This document shows positions 53,649 to 62,665 of a DNA stretch of 64,000 nt, in pieces. The notes below the pieces were generated by a model. It was given only the letters and a program-made list of their open reading frames with translations, made no database searches and was not told where the DNA came from. The translations under genes and the position numbers were made by a program. The DNA is from Bombilactobacillus bombi. Lineage in GTDB: Bacteria; Bacillota; Bacilli; Lactobacillales; Lactobacillaceae. Each line of letters begins with the position of its first letter. Position 1 is the stretch's first letter. The stretch spans positions 45,459 to 109,458 of the forward strand of contig NZ_SCHP01000002.1 of NCBI RefSeq assembly GCF_013607485.1, given 5' to 3'.

Positions 53649-53673
53649 TGCCTGATCGAATCAGTAACACACC
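53649..53673 (-). promoter_or_regulatory. RAT antiterminator site before bglP
   Basis: The minus strand has GGTGTGTTACTG then ATTCGATCAGGCA, matching the ribonucleic antiterminator consensus bound by BglG/LicT proteins. It is identical to the site at 54618-54642. Confidence 0.92.
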
Positions 53674-53682
53674 ACAAAATGG

Positions 53683-54534
53683 TTATTTATTATTTATTTG
53701 ACGATGAGTTACTCGCCAAATATGTAACGTTAAATAAACTTTGTCATCCGGTTGTAATTGCCAGCCAGTCTTTTGCTGTAAAAAGTCCCCAATGCGTTCA
53801 ACAGTCGCGTAAGCCTTGGGATATTTAGCAATCATTAATTTCAAAATTGCCGGATCCAACTCATCATTATGACTCTCAGCCTTTTTTAAATGCTGAATCA
53901 TAAAGGAACGCAAATGTGTGATAAAACGGTTGAAATTAAACGAATCACTATCCAAAGTTATTCCATATTGATATTGAACTATTTCCACTATTTGACCAAT
54001 CAATTTAGAAATTTTGATAGTATCATGTAAACCGGTTCCACCTGAGCGTAAATTTAAGAAATGATAGGTAATAAAAACAACTTCGCCACTTGTCAGCTTG
54101 ATTCCAGCCAACTTCTCAATGAGCTGTACTGCTTGTTTTGCAGCATCATACTCTTTAGGAAATAGTTTTTTAACACTCCATTTGGTAGTACCATCAGTTA
54201 AATCTACACCCTCATCTGCACGCTGCAAGGTAAACTCAAGATGATCGGCTAATACTAAATACTGATAACTGTTAAATTTGACATTTAATAAGGGTTCTAC
54301 CAATTTCACCACTTCTGTTGTGATTACAATTGTCTGCGGTGAAATATCTGCCAAATTGTCCATCGATGTTAAATCACTTTCTGCAGCAACAAAACGACGT
54401 TGAATTTTTGTTTTATCAACTTGATCACCGGGCTTTTTACCAAAGCCGATGCCGTTACCAATCACCACCCATTCTGTATTATTCTCGTCTTTAACCAGAG
54501 CGACATTGTTATTGAAATTTTTAATAAAATTCAT
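53683..54534 (-). CDS. bglG: BglG/LicT-family transcriptional antiterminator
   Basis: 283 aa. The N-terminal CAT RNA-binding domain (NFIKNFNNNVALVKDENNTE and VIGNGIGFGKKPGDQVD) is followed by two PRD domains. Candidate phosphorylated histidines lie in YLVLADHLEF and ITYHFLNLRS (PRD1) and in FITHLRSF and YLTLHIWRVTHR (PRD2). It binds the RAT sites to prevent termination when beta-glucosides are present. It has its own promoter and RAT upstream (autoregulation) and precedes bglP. Confidence 0.94.
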   Translation of the reverse strand: MNFIKNFNNNVALVKDENNTEWVVIGNGIGFGKKPGDQVDKTKIQRRFVAAESDLTSMDNLADISPQTIVITTEVVKLVEPLLNVKFNSYQYLVLADHLEFTLQRADEGVDLTDGTTKWSVKKLFPKEYDAAKQAVQLIEKLAGIKLTSGEVVFITYHFLNLRSGGTGLHDTIKISKLIGQIVEIVQYQYGITLDSDSFNFNRFITHLRSFMIQHLKKAESHNDELDPAILKLMIAKYPKAYATVERIGDFLQQKTGWQLQPDDKVYLTLHIWRVTHRQINNK

Positions 54535-54557
54535 CTCAGCCTCCTGATTAAAAGCAA

Positions 54558-54615
54558 TAAAAAAACCTATCTCTAATTATAGCATGCAAAACACAACTAT
54601 AACATGAGATAGGTT
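54558..54615 (-). terminator. Conditional terminator before bglG
   Basis: AACCTATCTC, inner dyad around CATGTTATAG, GAGATAGGTT, then TTTTTT on the minus strand. It directly follows a RAT. Confidence 0.9.
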
Positions 54616-54617
54616 GA

Positions 54618-54642
54618 TGCCTGATCGAATCAGTAACACACC
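54618..54642 (-). promoter_or_regulatory. RAT antiterminator site before bglG
   Basis: A 25-nt site identical to the RAT before bglP. Confidence 0.92.
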
Positions 54643-54658
54643 TTACTTACCGTTAAAT

Positions 54659-54687
54659 ATTATAATAATATCTGGAAACGGTGTCAA
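54659..54687 (-). promoter_or_regulatory. bglG promoter
   Basis: Perfect consensus on the minus strand: TTGACA (54687-54682), a 17-nt spacer and TATAAT (54664-54659). A weak cre-like sequence, TGGAAACGGTGTCA (54673-54686, plus strand), overlaps the -35. It lies just after the GH43 stop, with no clear terminator between. Confidence 0.85.
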
Positions 54688-54703
54688 GTGAAAATAGTAA
54701 TTA

Positions 54704-56254
54704 TTATTTTGTTAATTTTCTCTGAACCTGAGTAATGCCAATTTTAACTGCAGTACCAACAGCATACAATCCTTCAACATCACCAGTATTCAACGCGGCA
54801 ATCGCTTCATTAGAAAGATGTAAAGCAGCAATTTTAAAGGAAATATCTTGATCTGACCAACGTGCAATAAATTGCTTACAGTCAGAATAATTCTTAATTA
54901 GCAGCTGTTGCGGTAAAGTCGACCTAGTCGCAATTACTGTTGTTTGCTCAACATCGGCAATTTTAACAACTTTTAAAAACTGATACATTTTAGTTGAAGT
55001 ATCATATTCTATCATTAAAGCAATATAGTGATCTGCATTAATCAGACTAACAATTCCAGCCTGTCCTTGCTCTAAAGTAGTTGTCTTATGGTCTAGTGAT
55101 ATCTCAAATTCTTCTTGGGGCTCCGTTTGGCGAATACCAATAAAAGACGGTGTCCCTAATTGTTCAAACTTGCGATTACTGCCTGTTAATATTAAATGAC
55201 CCTTAGTTAACTCTAATCGCTCGGCTAAATTAGCTCGTAAGGTTAACCACTCTGGATTTAATTGTGCAGTTGAAAAGTTATCAACAAAATCAGGTAATTT
55301 TTGTGTACCTATTACTTTAGCGTGGTCTGGAAAATCATCTAGATTGACTGTTTGTGTAGGTACCCCTTGATAGATATGTGGCCAGTCGTCATGCCAGATT
55401 ACTGGATATAATAAGGTTTCTCGACCAGTATTAGTAATCTTACTAAATTCCACAGAACTTGGCCGCGTCCCTAGGCAGGTCAGCCACCAATTACCTTGAG
55501 TATCTTGAAATAAATCCGCATGACCAATATTTTGTAACGGTTCTTCGGCACGATCACGGTTGGTAAAAAGGGGATTGATCTCTATTGGTGCTTGATATGG
55601 TCCCCATAAATTATGACTGCGCTGCATTGTAATCATATGACCCACGCCAGTACCGCCTTCAGCCATTAATAAATAATACCATTCATTCTTTTTGATAATA
55701 TGAGGACCTTCTACATCACGTCCACCTGTTCCTAAGGTTAACACCTTGGGTTTCTGCAAAATTTGACCCGTAGCTAGATCAATTTCTACTTGTTGAATAG
55801 CTTTAGTGCCTTTCTGATCTATATAACCAGTAAATTGAACATATACATGTTCAGCTTCAAAATATAAATCTGGATCAATCCCTTGAATGTCCAATTCTAC
55901 TCGCTGATTTTCCCAAATAATTTGTTGATGATCAGCACTGAGTTGGCCTTTGATAAGAATCGTTTTAAATTCTGAAAAATTAGTAGTAATAACATAAAAA
56001 TAACCTTGATGATAACGAATATTAACTGCAAAAATACCTTCATTAGATTTAGCTTTGGTTAAATCAGCTTGACTAGCCATTCTAATTACACCTGGCATTT
56101 TTTGCCAATTAACTAAATCTTGACTTTGCGAAATAGCAATTCCCGGATAATATTCAAAAGTACTATTAGCTAAGTAGTAAGTCCCGTCTACTTGAACCAT
56201 ACTGGGGTCGGGATACATGCCACGAACTATGGGATTTTGATAGGTATTGTTCAA
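54704..56254 (-). CDS. Glycoside hydrolase family 43 (beta-xylosidase/arabinofuranosidase type)
   Basis: 516 aa from TTG 56254, six bases after GGAGGG and overlapping the pgmB stop (TTGA); an earlier ATG lies inside the ribosome site. The five-bladed propeller has catalytic residues Asp in MYPDPSM, Asp in QGIDPDLYFE and Glu in DVEGPHII. The C-terminal beta-sandwich (from about 330) is typical of two-domain GH43 exo-enzymes. No signal peptide, so it acts on imported oligosaccharides. It is last in the GH3-GH78-pgmB-GH43 operon. Confidence 0.9.
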   Translation of the reverse strand: MNNTYQNPIVRGMYPDPSMVQVDGTYYLANSTFEYYPGIAISQSQDLVNWQKMPGVIRMASQADLTKAKSNEGIFAVNIRYHQGYFYVITTNFSEFKTILIKGQLSADHQQIIWENQRVELDIQGIDPDLYFEAEHVYVQFTGYIDQKGTKAIQQVEIDLATGQILQKPKVLTLGTGGRDVEGPHIIKKNEWYYLLMAEGGTGVGHMITMQRSHNLWGPYQAPIEINPLFTNRDRAEEPLQNIGHADLFQDTQGNWWLTCLGTRPSSVEFSKITNTGRETLLYPVIWHDDWPHIYQGVPTQTVNLDDFPDHAKVIGTQKLPDFVDNFSTAQLNPEWLTLRANLAERLELTKGHLILTGSNRKFEQLGTPSFIGIRQTEPQEEFEISLDHKTTTLEQGQAGIVSLINADHYIALMIEYDTSTKMYQFLKVVKIADVEQTTVIATRSTLPQQLLIKNYSDCKQFIARWSDQDISFKIAALHLSNEAIAALNTGDVEGLYAVGTAVKIGITQVQRKLTK

Positions 56255-56925
56255 GATTGTCCCTCCTGCCATTGTTGATAAGCATTACTAATTTGTTCAA
56301 TGTTCAAATCTTTAGTTTGCGCAAATAGTATATCCGCAGCAGCCAATTCTTGAGAGTCACCAATTCCCACTGAAAATGCTTGTGCTTGATTAATAGCTTG
56401 AATTCCTGCAATTGAGTCTTCCAAAGCAATACAATCTTGTGGTTTTACTTTAATGCCATCAGCAGCAGCTAAGAAAATATCAGGTGCAGGTTTACCCTGT
56501 TTCACTTCAGCAGGATTAGCGATTGCGGCAAAATAGTCACTTAACTGTAATCTATCTAAAATTATCGGTGCATTTAAACTAGCCGAGGCTAAAGCCAGTT
56601 TAACGCCACTTTGACTTAAAGTTTGTAACAATTGATTAATGCCCGGTAAAATATTTTTTGGCGTTAAGGTTTGAAGTAATTTTAGATAGTACTCATTTTT
56701 TTGCTTCATTAATTGTTGAAATTTATCAGGGGTAACTTGAATTTGTAAATAATCTAAAATTCGCTGTAAAGAATCTGCACGACTAACACCCTTAGTCTGT
56801 TCTTCTAATTTTGCTGGTAAATCCCGCTGAAAATTATCTTGGCTAAGCTTTGTCCATGCTTGAAAGTGATAAACTGATGTATCAGCTATCACACCATCTA
56901 AATCAAATAATGCACCCTTAAACAT
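56251..56925 (-). CDS. pgmB: Beta-phosphoglucomutase
   Basis: 224-aa HAD-superfamily mutase. The nucleophile and acid/base aspartates are in FDLDGVIADT (Asp8 and Asp10). The substrate-specificity loop is KGVSRADSL, motif II is ALASASLNAP, Lys is in VKQGKPAPDIF, and the metal acid is in ALEDSIAGIQA. It converts beta-glucose 1-phosphate to glucose 6-phosphate, normally downstream of a disaccharide phosphorylase. No phosphorylase is present in the operon. It is tightly packed between GH78 and GH43. Confidence 0.93.
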   Translation of the reverse strand: MFKGALFDLDGVIADTSVYHFQAWTKLSQDNFQRDLPAKLEEQTKGVSRADSLQRILDYLQIQVTPDKFQQLMKQKNEYYLKLLQTLTPKNILPGINQLLQTLSQSGVKLALASASLNAPIILDRLQLSDYFAAIANPAEVKQGKPAPDIFLAAADGIKVKPQDCIALEDSIAGIQAINQAQAFSVGIGDSQELAAADILFAQTKDLNIEQISNAYQQWQEGQS

Positions 56926-56927
56926 AT

Positions 56928-59720
56928 TTATTCCTTTCTTTGACTTAAAACTGGAGTTTTTTCTAAAAGTTGGTTAATTTGTTGTAAATGTTCTGAACTA
57001 ATATTGATAAAAGGAAAAGTTAAATTTAATTTGGCTAAAGACATTTGTGCCAAATCACTAGTTGGATCATCTTTAAAGAAATCTAAAATTGGATCAATTG
57101 CTTGAATCTGTTGTACAAGTTCTTCATCCTTCAAAATATCAGCTACTGGTGTATCTTGATGATAAGTTTCTATATAATTTTTAGTAGGTTGATATTGCAA
57201 ATCATATGTTCCTGCCGTTAAGGTAAAAGGCATTTGAGCATACTTAGTATGATTGATCTGAACTTGCTCGGCACGCGGCAGCTGAACTTTAACAGTGACT
57301 CCAAAAGGAATAGTCAAATGTATTTTAATAGTGTGCTGATTATCTGTTTCAATGGCTGATTGCACCTGTAAATCTCCATACGGTGTTGTAAAATGTCCGC
57401 TAATTTGTGGTAAGCGGTAATCGAACTGCGGGGCAAAAGTAACTTGCTGATAACCCACAGTGTGTTCTGTAATACCTAACAAATATTGATAAGCCCACTG
57501 CATAATAGTTCCAATGCTATAGTGATTTAAAGAATTCATTCCTTCCGGATTCATAGAACCATCAGCTTGAATGGAATTCCAGCGTTCCCAAACGGTAGTC
57601 GCACCTAAATTAACTTCATTAAGCCAGCTTGGATAATCTTCATTTAAGAAAATTTTCGCTGCTAACTTATGTTGTCCAAATTTTGATAAAACAGAACAGA
57701 GGTATGGAGTTCCTACAAAACCGGTTTTTAAGTGATCATTATCTTTATGCAAGCGCTGCACCAAATCTTTTACTACCCGCTGTTGATCTTGCGGCTTTAC
57801 TAAATTAAATTGCAAAGCTAGGGTATAGGCTGTTTGCGTATCAATTGCGACTCGACCTTTGGGGGTAATATATTCTGCTTGAATAGCTGCCTTGATAGCA
57901 GCTGCTAATTGAGAATAATATTTTTCATCAGCTACATTACCAAATAACTTGGCAGTTTGAGCCACAATCCAACTGGAATAGTAATAATAAATGGAAGCAA
58001 TAAAATCTTCATCCGTTTTACCAGTTGGCATTGCTGGATTTTCACCATCCAAAGCAAGCCAATCACCAAATTGGAAGGGACTAACCCAGAGATTAGGTAT
58101 TTGTGTATTTTGACTAATCCAATCCACCCATGATTTCATTGCTGTGTAGTTTTGCCGTAAAATGGCCGGATCACCATAATTTTGATACATATTCCAAGGA
58201 ATAATAGTTGCAGCGTCACCCCAAACAGCAGCACCACCACCATTTTGGCCCATTGCTGGAGCATACATTGTAACCATCCCTGCATGCTGTTTTTGTTCAA
58301 TAGCCAAATCTTGAGCATACTTCTTAAAGAATGCAAAAACATCCATATTGAAGGCTGCTGTATTTGAAAAAATTTCAGCATCTCCCGTCCAGCCTAATCG
58401 CTCATCACGCTGGGGACAATCTGTCGGTACATCAAAGAAGTTGCTCTTTTGACTCCATAAAATATTATCAAACAGACGATTAACCTTCGTGTTATTAGTA
58501 TGAATACTTCCAGTGCAATCCATATCTGAATAGATTACAGCAGCTCTAAAATCCTCAGCATCTAAGGATTGGGTATTACCTGAAACTTTAACATAGCGAT
58601 AACCATAATAAGTAAAGTGCGGCCGCACCCACTTTTGTTGGCCATCAGAAATATAAACAAAAGCGGCTCGAGCTTCCCGCAAATTATCTCGATAGAAATT
58701 GCCCTTTTGAAGAACTTCCCCAAATTGGAAAGTAATCTTGGTACCCTTAGGCTCACGATTATAAAATTCCAACCAACCAGCTTGATTTTGTCCAAAATCT
58801 AAAACCTGTTCCTGGTTTGGTGTCGTAATAATTTCCTGTACTGATAATTGTTCCTTAACTACTAGTGGCAAACTTAGTCGATCTTGTAAAATTTTATAAT
58901 CGTGATCAACTACCACAGCTGGCTGCCAATCAGTAATTAGCCGATTATCATCTAAATCTTCACCATAGTAAATTGCGGATTTAACAATTTTACCGCTAGT
59001 AGTCTGCCACGTATGATCAGTGGCAATAACTTCCCGACTGCCATCAGTATATTCTAAATGATATTCAGCAATTGTTAATTGTTGATTACCATAAATACAA
59101 TTTTGACCGCCATCAAAGCCATAATTTCCCTTGTACCAACCATCACCACATGATATTAGTAATTCATGCTCCTGTTGCTGCAGCTGTTGAGTAACATCGT
59201 AAGTCTGTACCTGCACCAATTTGTCATAAGCAGTTACTCCCGGAGTTAAATATTCATTGCCAACTTTGTGCTTATCAATGTAAGTTTCATATAGTCCTAG
59301 ACCGGTAATATATAATCGCGCCGATTTTAGCGGCTTTTTAATCGTAATTACTTTTTTAAAGAGAGTATTTTGAAGATCTTGATTAGAATTGCCAAGCCAT
59401 TGAGCCTGCCAAGCTTCATCCATTTTTCCTGTTTCAAAAAAGGATTGGGCGTGTAAATGTTCTTGCTTCGATTTGACTTCGACTAAAACTTGATAACGCG
59501 TCCGAGGCTGCAATTGTAAATCTACATCAAAATAATTATTATCATAATCCAACCATGAGCTTTGCCAACAAGGTTGCTCAGGTGTTGTTAAATAAATAGT
59601 TAGCCGTTTTTTTAACTGGACAAATTTGGTTGCTGAAATTTTAAACTCCACACGCAGATCGTTTAATTGAAATCCTAGTGGTTCATGCAAATGATTAATA
59701 GTAATGGCACTAATATTCAT
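56928..59720 (-). CDS. Glycoside hydrolase family 78 alpha-L-rhamnosidase
   Basis: 930 aa from ATG 59720 (MNISAITINH), preceded by GGAAGGG and 13 nt after the GH3 stop; an upstream ATG within GH3 lacks a ribosome site. Beta-sandwich domains precede an (alpha/alpha)6 barrel with the catalytic block VPTDCPQRDERLGWTGDAEIF (about 448-468). A C-terminal sandwich has LPQISGHFTTPYGDLQVQS. An extra approximately 60-residue tail after that is homologous in style to lactobacillus members. It has no signal peptide, so it cleaves rhamnosides inside the cell. Confidence 0.93.
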   Translation of the reverse strand: MNISAITINHLHEPLGFQLNDLRVEFKISATKFVQLKKRLTIYLTTPEQPCWQSSWLDYDNNYFDVDLQLQPRTRYQVLVEVKSKQEHLHAQSFFETGKMDEAWQAQWLGNSNQDLQNTLFKKVITIKKPLKSARLYITGLGLYETYIDKHKVGNEYLTPGVTAYDKLVQVQTYDVTQQLQQQEHELLISCGDGWYKGNYGFDGGQNCIYGNQQLTIAEYHLEYTDGSREVIATDHTWQTTSGKIVKSAIYYGEDLDDNRLITDWQPAVVVDHDYKILQDRLSLPLVVKEQLSVQEIITTPNQEQVLDFGQNQAGWLEFYNREPKGTKITFQFGEVLQKGNFYRDNLREARAAFVYISDGQQKWVRPHFTYYGYRYVKVSGNTQSLDAEDFRAAVIYSDMDCTGSIHTNNTKVNRLFDNILWSQKSNFFDVPTDCPQRDERLGWTGDAEIFSNTAAFNMDVFAFFKKYAQDLAIEQKQHAGMVTMYAPAMGQNGGGAAVWGDAATIIPWNMYQNYGDPAILRQNYTAMKSWVDWISQNTQIPNLWVSPFQFGDWLALDGENPAMPTGKTDEDFIASIYYYYSSWIVAQTAKLFGNVADEKYYSQLAAAIKAAIQAEYITPKGRVAIDTQTAYTLALQFNLVKPQDQQRVVKDLVQRLHKDNDHLKTGFVGTPYLCSVLSKFGQHKLAAKIFLNEDYPSWLNEVNLGATTVWERWNSIQADGSMNPEGMNSLNHYSIGTIMQWAYQYLLGITEHTVGYQQVTFAPQFDYRLPQISGHFTTPYGDLQVQSAIETDNQHTIKIHLTIPFGVTVKVQLPRAEQVQINHTKYAQMPFTLTAGTYDLQYQPTKNYIETYHQDTPVADILKDEELVQQIQAIDPILDFFKDDPTSDLAQMSLAKLNLTFPFINISSEHLQQINQLLEKTPVLSQRKE

Positions 59721-59733
59721 ATTATTCCCTTCC

Positions 59734-61437
59734 TTATAGTCTAGTCTGAAAGTCCCCACAGAAAGGATCAACCGGGTTAATCCCCTGGAATGGTTCATGA
59801 CCCATCAGCTTACGTATCACAGCATCAATACTGGCCTCGTTACCTGTATAGGCATTAATAAAAGTCGATACATTTGGCACATCAAATAAATGATATGGAT
59901 TAGCGGTTGAAACAAAGACCGTCGGAATTGACTTCATAAACCACGGCGCGTCAGCAGCCATCAAATGAATCCAATCTAAACGAGTAGTGGTTTGATTGCT
60001 GGCAGTCTCAATATTAGCCACATATAAGGCTAGATCAAATTTACTTTGAAGATCACTTACACCCTCTTCAAAAACCTCGTGAAAATCTAAATGCTGACGG
60101 TCAAATAAGGAAACTTCAAAGCCAGCTTGCGTTAATTTATTTTTAAAGGTATCTGTTACGTGGCCGCCTTCTTTAAAACCACCATCATCATTATCACCTA
60201 AAACTACCAAGCGAATACGCCGGTACTTATCTGGAGTTAATGGTAATAATTGATCGCGATCTTTTACTAAAGTGACTGATTTTTGGGCAATTTGTTGGGC
60301 AACTTGTTGATGCTCTTTCAAATTAAGCTGAATTTTGGTCGGTGCAGGTTGTATCAATTCTTCATTAACATTCATAATTCCTTGTGCCAATTTGGTTCCC
60401 AGGATGCGCATAACCGCCTCATCAACTCGTTCCATACTTAAAACACCATTATCGATAGCCTGCCGCACATAATGATAATCTTCATCAATGTTTTTATTGA
60501 ATAATATCATGTCAACGCCGGCATTAATTGTTTGCGGTAATAAATCTTTACGAGCTATCGCTGCATTATAACCGAGCATCGGTGTAGCATCTGTAATAGT
60601 AAGACCATTGAAATGTAGAACATTTCGCAATAAGCCATCAATCAATAATTTAGAACTTGAAGCAGGACGCAAATCCTTATCAGCGATTCCTGGCTCTAAT
60701 TGCCGTTCCCAAGCAGGCTGCATAATGTGAGCAATCATTACACTAGGAGCGCCCTCTTCAATTAAAGCATGATAAATCTGACCATAAGACTGCATCCATT
60801 CGTCAGTCGTTAAGGAGTTGACGGAGCTTAATAAATGCTGGTCACGTTCATCAACACCATCGCCCGGAAAATGTTTAATCACTGGAATAATATGATTAGC
60901 TTCTAATCCCTTAATTTGAGCACGAGACATTTTTAATACGCGTTCTTTATCACTACCAAAGGTCCGCGTATTCATAATGGGGTTGCGGAAATTTTTATCA
61001 ATATCAACAATGGGAGCAAATGACATATTGCCTCCCACTTGATAAGCTTCGCTGCCAGCAACATTACCTAATTGATAGGCACTTTCAGGATCATCAGTCG
61101 CTGCCATTTGTAAGGGAGTTCCTAGCCAAGTTCCTTCGCTAATTAAACCATTGCCACCTGATTCTAAATTAGCCGCCATCAGTAAAGGAATTTTACTAGC
61201 CTGCTGTGCTATACCAATTTCGCGTTTTAATTTTTCTGCTTTATCTGGCCGATACATCATTCCTCCGGGCTGATACTTCTTAATAAAGCTAGCAATATCT
61301 ACAGTTGTTTCATCTTGTCCAATTACAAAAAATATCTGACCAACTTTTTCAGCAATGGTCATTTTTTGCACTTTGTTTTTTAAATAATCTATTTGCTCTT
61401 GTTTTAAAAAATATGGTTTTTTGGTTAAATCTAGCAT
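59734..61437 (-). CDS. Glycoside hydrolase family 3, NagZ-like
   Basis: 567 aa. The barrel domain has KHFPGDGVDERDQHLL (about 203-218), where the D-Q-H trio corresponds to the Asp-His acid/base dyad of NagZ-type GH3 enzymes. The nucleophile Asp is in LTITDATPMLGY. A C-terminal alpha/beta domain is present (VVLGDNDDGGFKEGG; TVFVSTANPYHL) and the tail reads INPVDPFCG. There is no signal peptide. It may be a beta-N-acetylglucosaminidase, beta-glucosidase or beta-xylosidase. It is first in the operon. Confidence 0.9.
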   Translation of the reverse strand: MLDLTKKPYFLKQEQIDYLKNKVQKMTIAEKVGQIFFVIGQDETTVDIASFIKKYQPGGMMYRPDKAEKLKREIGIAQQASKIPLLMAANLESGGNGLISEGTWLGTPLQMAATDDPESAYQLGNVAGSEAYQVGGNMSFAPIVDIDKNFRNPIMNTRTFGSDKERVLKMSRAQIKGLEANHIIPVIKHFPGDGVDERDQHLLSSVNSLTTDEWMQSYGQIYHALIEEGAPSVMIAHIMQPAWERQLEPGIADKDLRPASSSKLLIDGLLRNVLHFNGLTITDATPMLGYNAAIARKDLLPQTINAGVDMILFNKNIDEDYHYVRQAIDNGVLSMERVDEAVMRILGTKLAQGIMNVNEELIQPAPTKIQLNLKEHQQVAQQIAQKSVTLVKDRDQLLPLTPDKYRRIRLVVLGDNDDGGFKEGGHVTDTFKNKLTQAGFEVSLFDRQHLDFHEVFEEGVSDLQSKFDLALYVANIETASNQTTTRLDWIHLMAADAPWFMKSIPTVFVSTANPYHLFDVPNVSTFINAYTGNEASIDAVIRKLMGHEPFQGINPVDPFCGDFQTRL

Positions 61438-61453
61438 AATTTGCCTCCATTAT

Positions 61454-61467
61454 TGTTTACGTTTCCA
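61454..61467 (-). promoter_or_regulatory. cre-like / shared element before the GH3 gene
   Basis: The minus strand has TGGAAACGTAAACA, matching 12 of 14 of the CcpA cre consensus. The longer string AAACGTAAACAA is repeated before the MFS gene at 62630. It lies 17 nt before the start codon, so it may act as a roadblock or as an AraC site. Confidence 0.55.
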
Positions 61468-61483
61468 GTTTAAAATAATTGAC

Positions 61484-61512
61484 TTGTTTTAACTATTGCG
61501 AAAAGCTACAAT
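61484..61512 (+). promoter_or_regulatory. Promoter of the AraC regulator gene
   Basis: TTGTTT (61484-61489), a 17-nt spacer and TACAAT (61507-61512), 40 nt before the start. Confidence 0.55.
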
Positions 61513-61552
61513 AAACATGTTCATTTTACAGATTGAAATGTGAGGTAACAAT

Positions 61553-62563
61553 ATGAATCCAGAAATCTTAGAACTATTACATAAAAAGAATCGGCCACGG
61601 GACTGGCAAACAATGAAACCTTTTATGGAACCTATGCAAGTTAGTACTTTACACAATAAACCTGTTTATGAATTTTTTTATACATTAACAGACAATTTGC
61701 AAGTAAATCCTCATAATATTAGTATTTCAGTTTATCCAGTTCAATCATATGTTCCTTATCATGTTCATAATTATATTGAAATGATTATTCCTTTATTGGG
61801 AAATTGTACTGTTCTAACTAATAAAGAGGAAATAAACGTTCAACAAAATGACATCATAATTATGGGAAATCATACAACTCATACAGCTAAACCCATAGCT
61901 GAAAGTTCAATAATAGTAAATATAGCCTTAAAGGGAAATGCTTTTACTTTAAATGAGTTCAATTTTATTCAGCATTCTAACGAAAGTATCTCTCATTTAC
62001 TTTTTTCATTACTTTCTAACGAAAATTTGGGAGAAAACACCTACAGCTTATTTCACACAGCCCATAATAGTAAAGTCATTAATTTGCTATATGATATTCT
62101 TGATGAATATTATCATCCTGACATTCATAGCAATCAAATAATAAAATTAGAAATTCTAACACTATTTTCCAGATTACTTCGTTCTGCTGCGCAAGCTGAT
62201 ATTAATGTCAAAGTAAACAATAAAGCATCAGGAAATAATGTATTAACTTTTTTACTCTATATTGAAAAAAATTATTCAAATATTACTTTAGTAAGTATGG
62301 GGAAACATTTCGGTTTTAACTCAAATTATCTTTCGAATTATTTAAAAAAACAAACTGGTATGTCCTTCATACAATTAGTACATCTTCAAAGAATCAACGT
62401 TGCGGCTGAATATTTAATCTACACAAATGCTTCTATTGAACAAATATCATATAAAATTGGTTATGAGAATCCTTCCTATTTTTATAAGATATTTAAAAAA
62501 ATACTTCATATATCCCCAACCGAATATCGGAAGGTTAATCAGAAATTTAATCCTGTAAAATAG
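61553..62563 (+). CDS. AraC-family transcriptional regulator
   Basis: 336 aa. An N-terminal cupin sensor (YVPYHVHNYIEMIIPLLG; NDIIIMGNHTTHTAKP) binds the effector. The C-terminal double HTH is LVSMGKHFGFNSNYLSNYLK and TNASIEQISYKIGYENPSYF followed by YKIFKKILHISPTEYRK. It is divergent from the GH3-GH78-pgmB-GH43 operon and upstream of the MFS transporter gene, so it most likely activates both. The likely effector is a rhamnoside, rhamnose or xylose derivative. A GTGAGG ribosome site supports the start. Confidence 0.9.
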   Translation: MNPEILELLHKKNRPRDWQTMKPFMEPMQVSTLHNKPVYEFFYTLTDNLQVNPHNISISVYPVQSYVPYHVHNYIEMIIPLLGNCTVLTNKEEINVQQNDIIIMGNHTTHTAKPIAESSIIVNIALKGNAFTLNEFNFIQHSNESISHLLFSLLSNENLGENTYSLFHTAHNSKVINLLYDILDEYYHPDIHSNQIIKLEILTLFSRLLRSAAQADINVKVNNKASGNNVLTFLLYIEKNYSNITLVSMGKHFGFNSNYLSNYLKKQTGMSFIQLVHLQRINVAAEYLIYTNASIEQISYKIGYENPSYFYKIFKKILHISPTEYRKVNQKFNPVK

Positions 62564-62629
62564 ACACAATTGGAGTAACTTTTGCATATGGTGCTGTTAT
62601 TTTTTAAGCACTATACTTTTACATGTTAA

Positions 62630-62643
62630 TGAAAACGTAAACA
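62630..62643 (+). promoter_or_regulatory. cre-like / shared element before the MFS gene
   Basis: TGAAAACGTAAACA matches 13 of 14 of the cre consensus and shares AAACGTAAACAA plus a downstream CAATG context with the element at 61454. It lies 22 nt before the start codon. Confidence 0.6.
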
Positions 62644-62665
62644 ACAATGTGAGAGGAAAATATAT

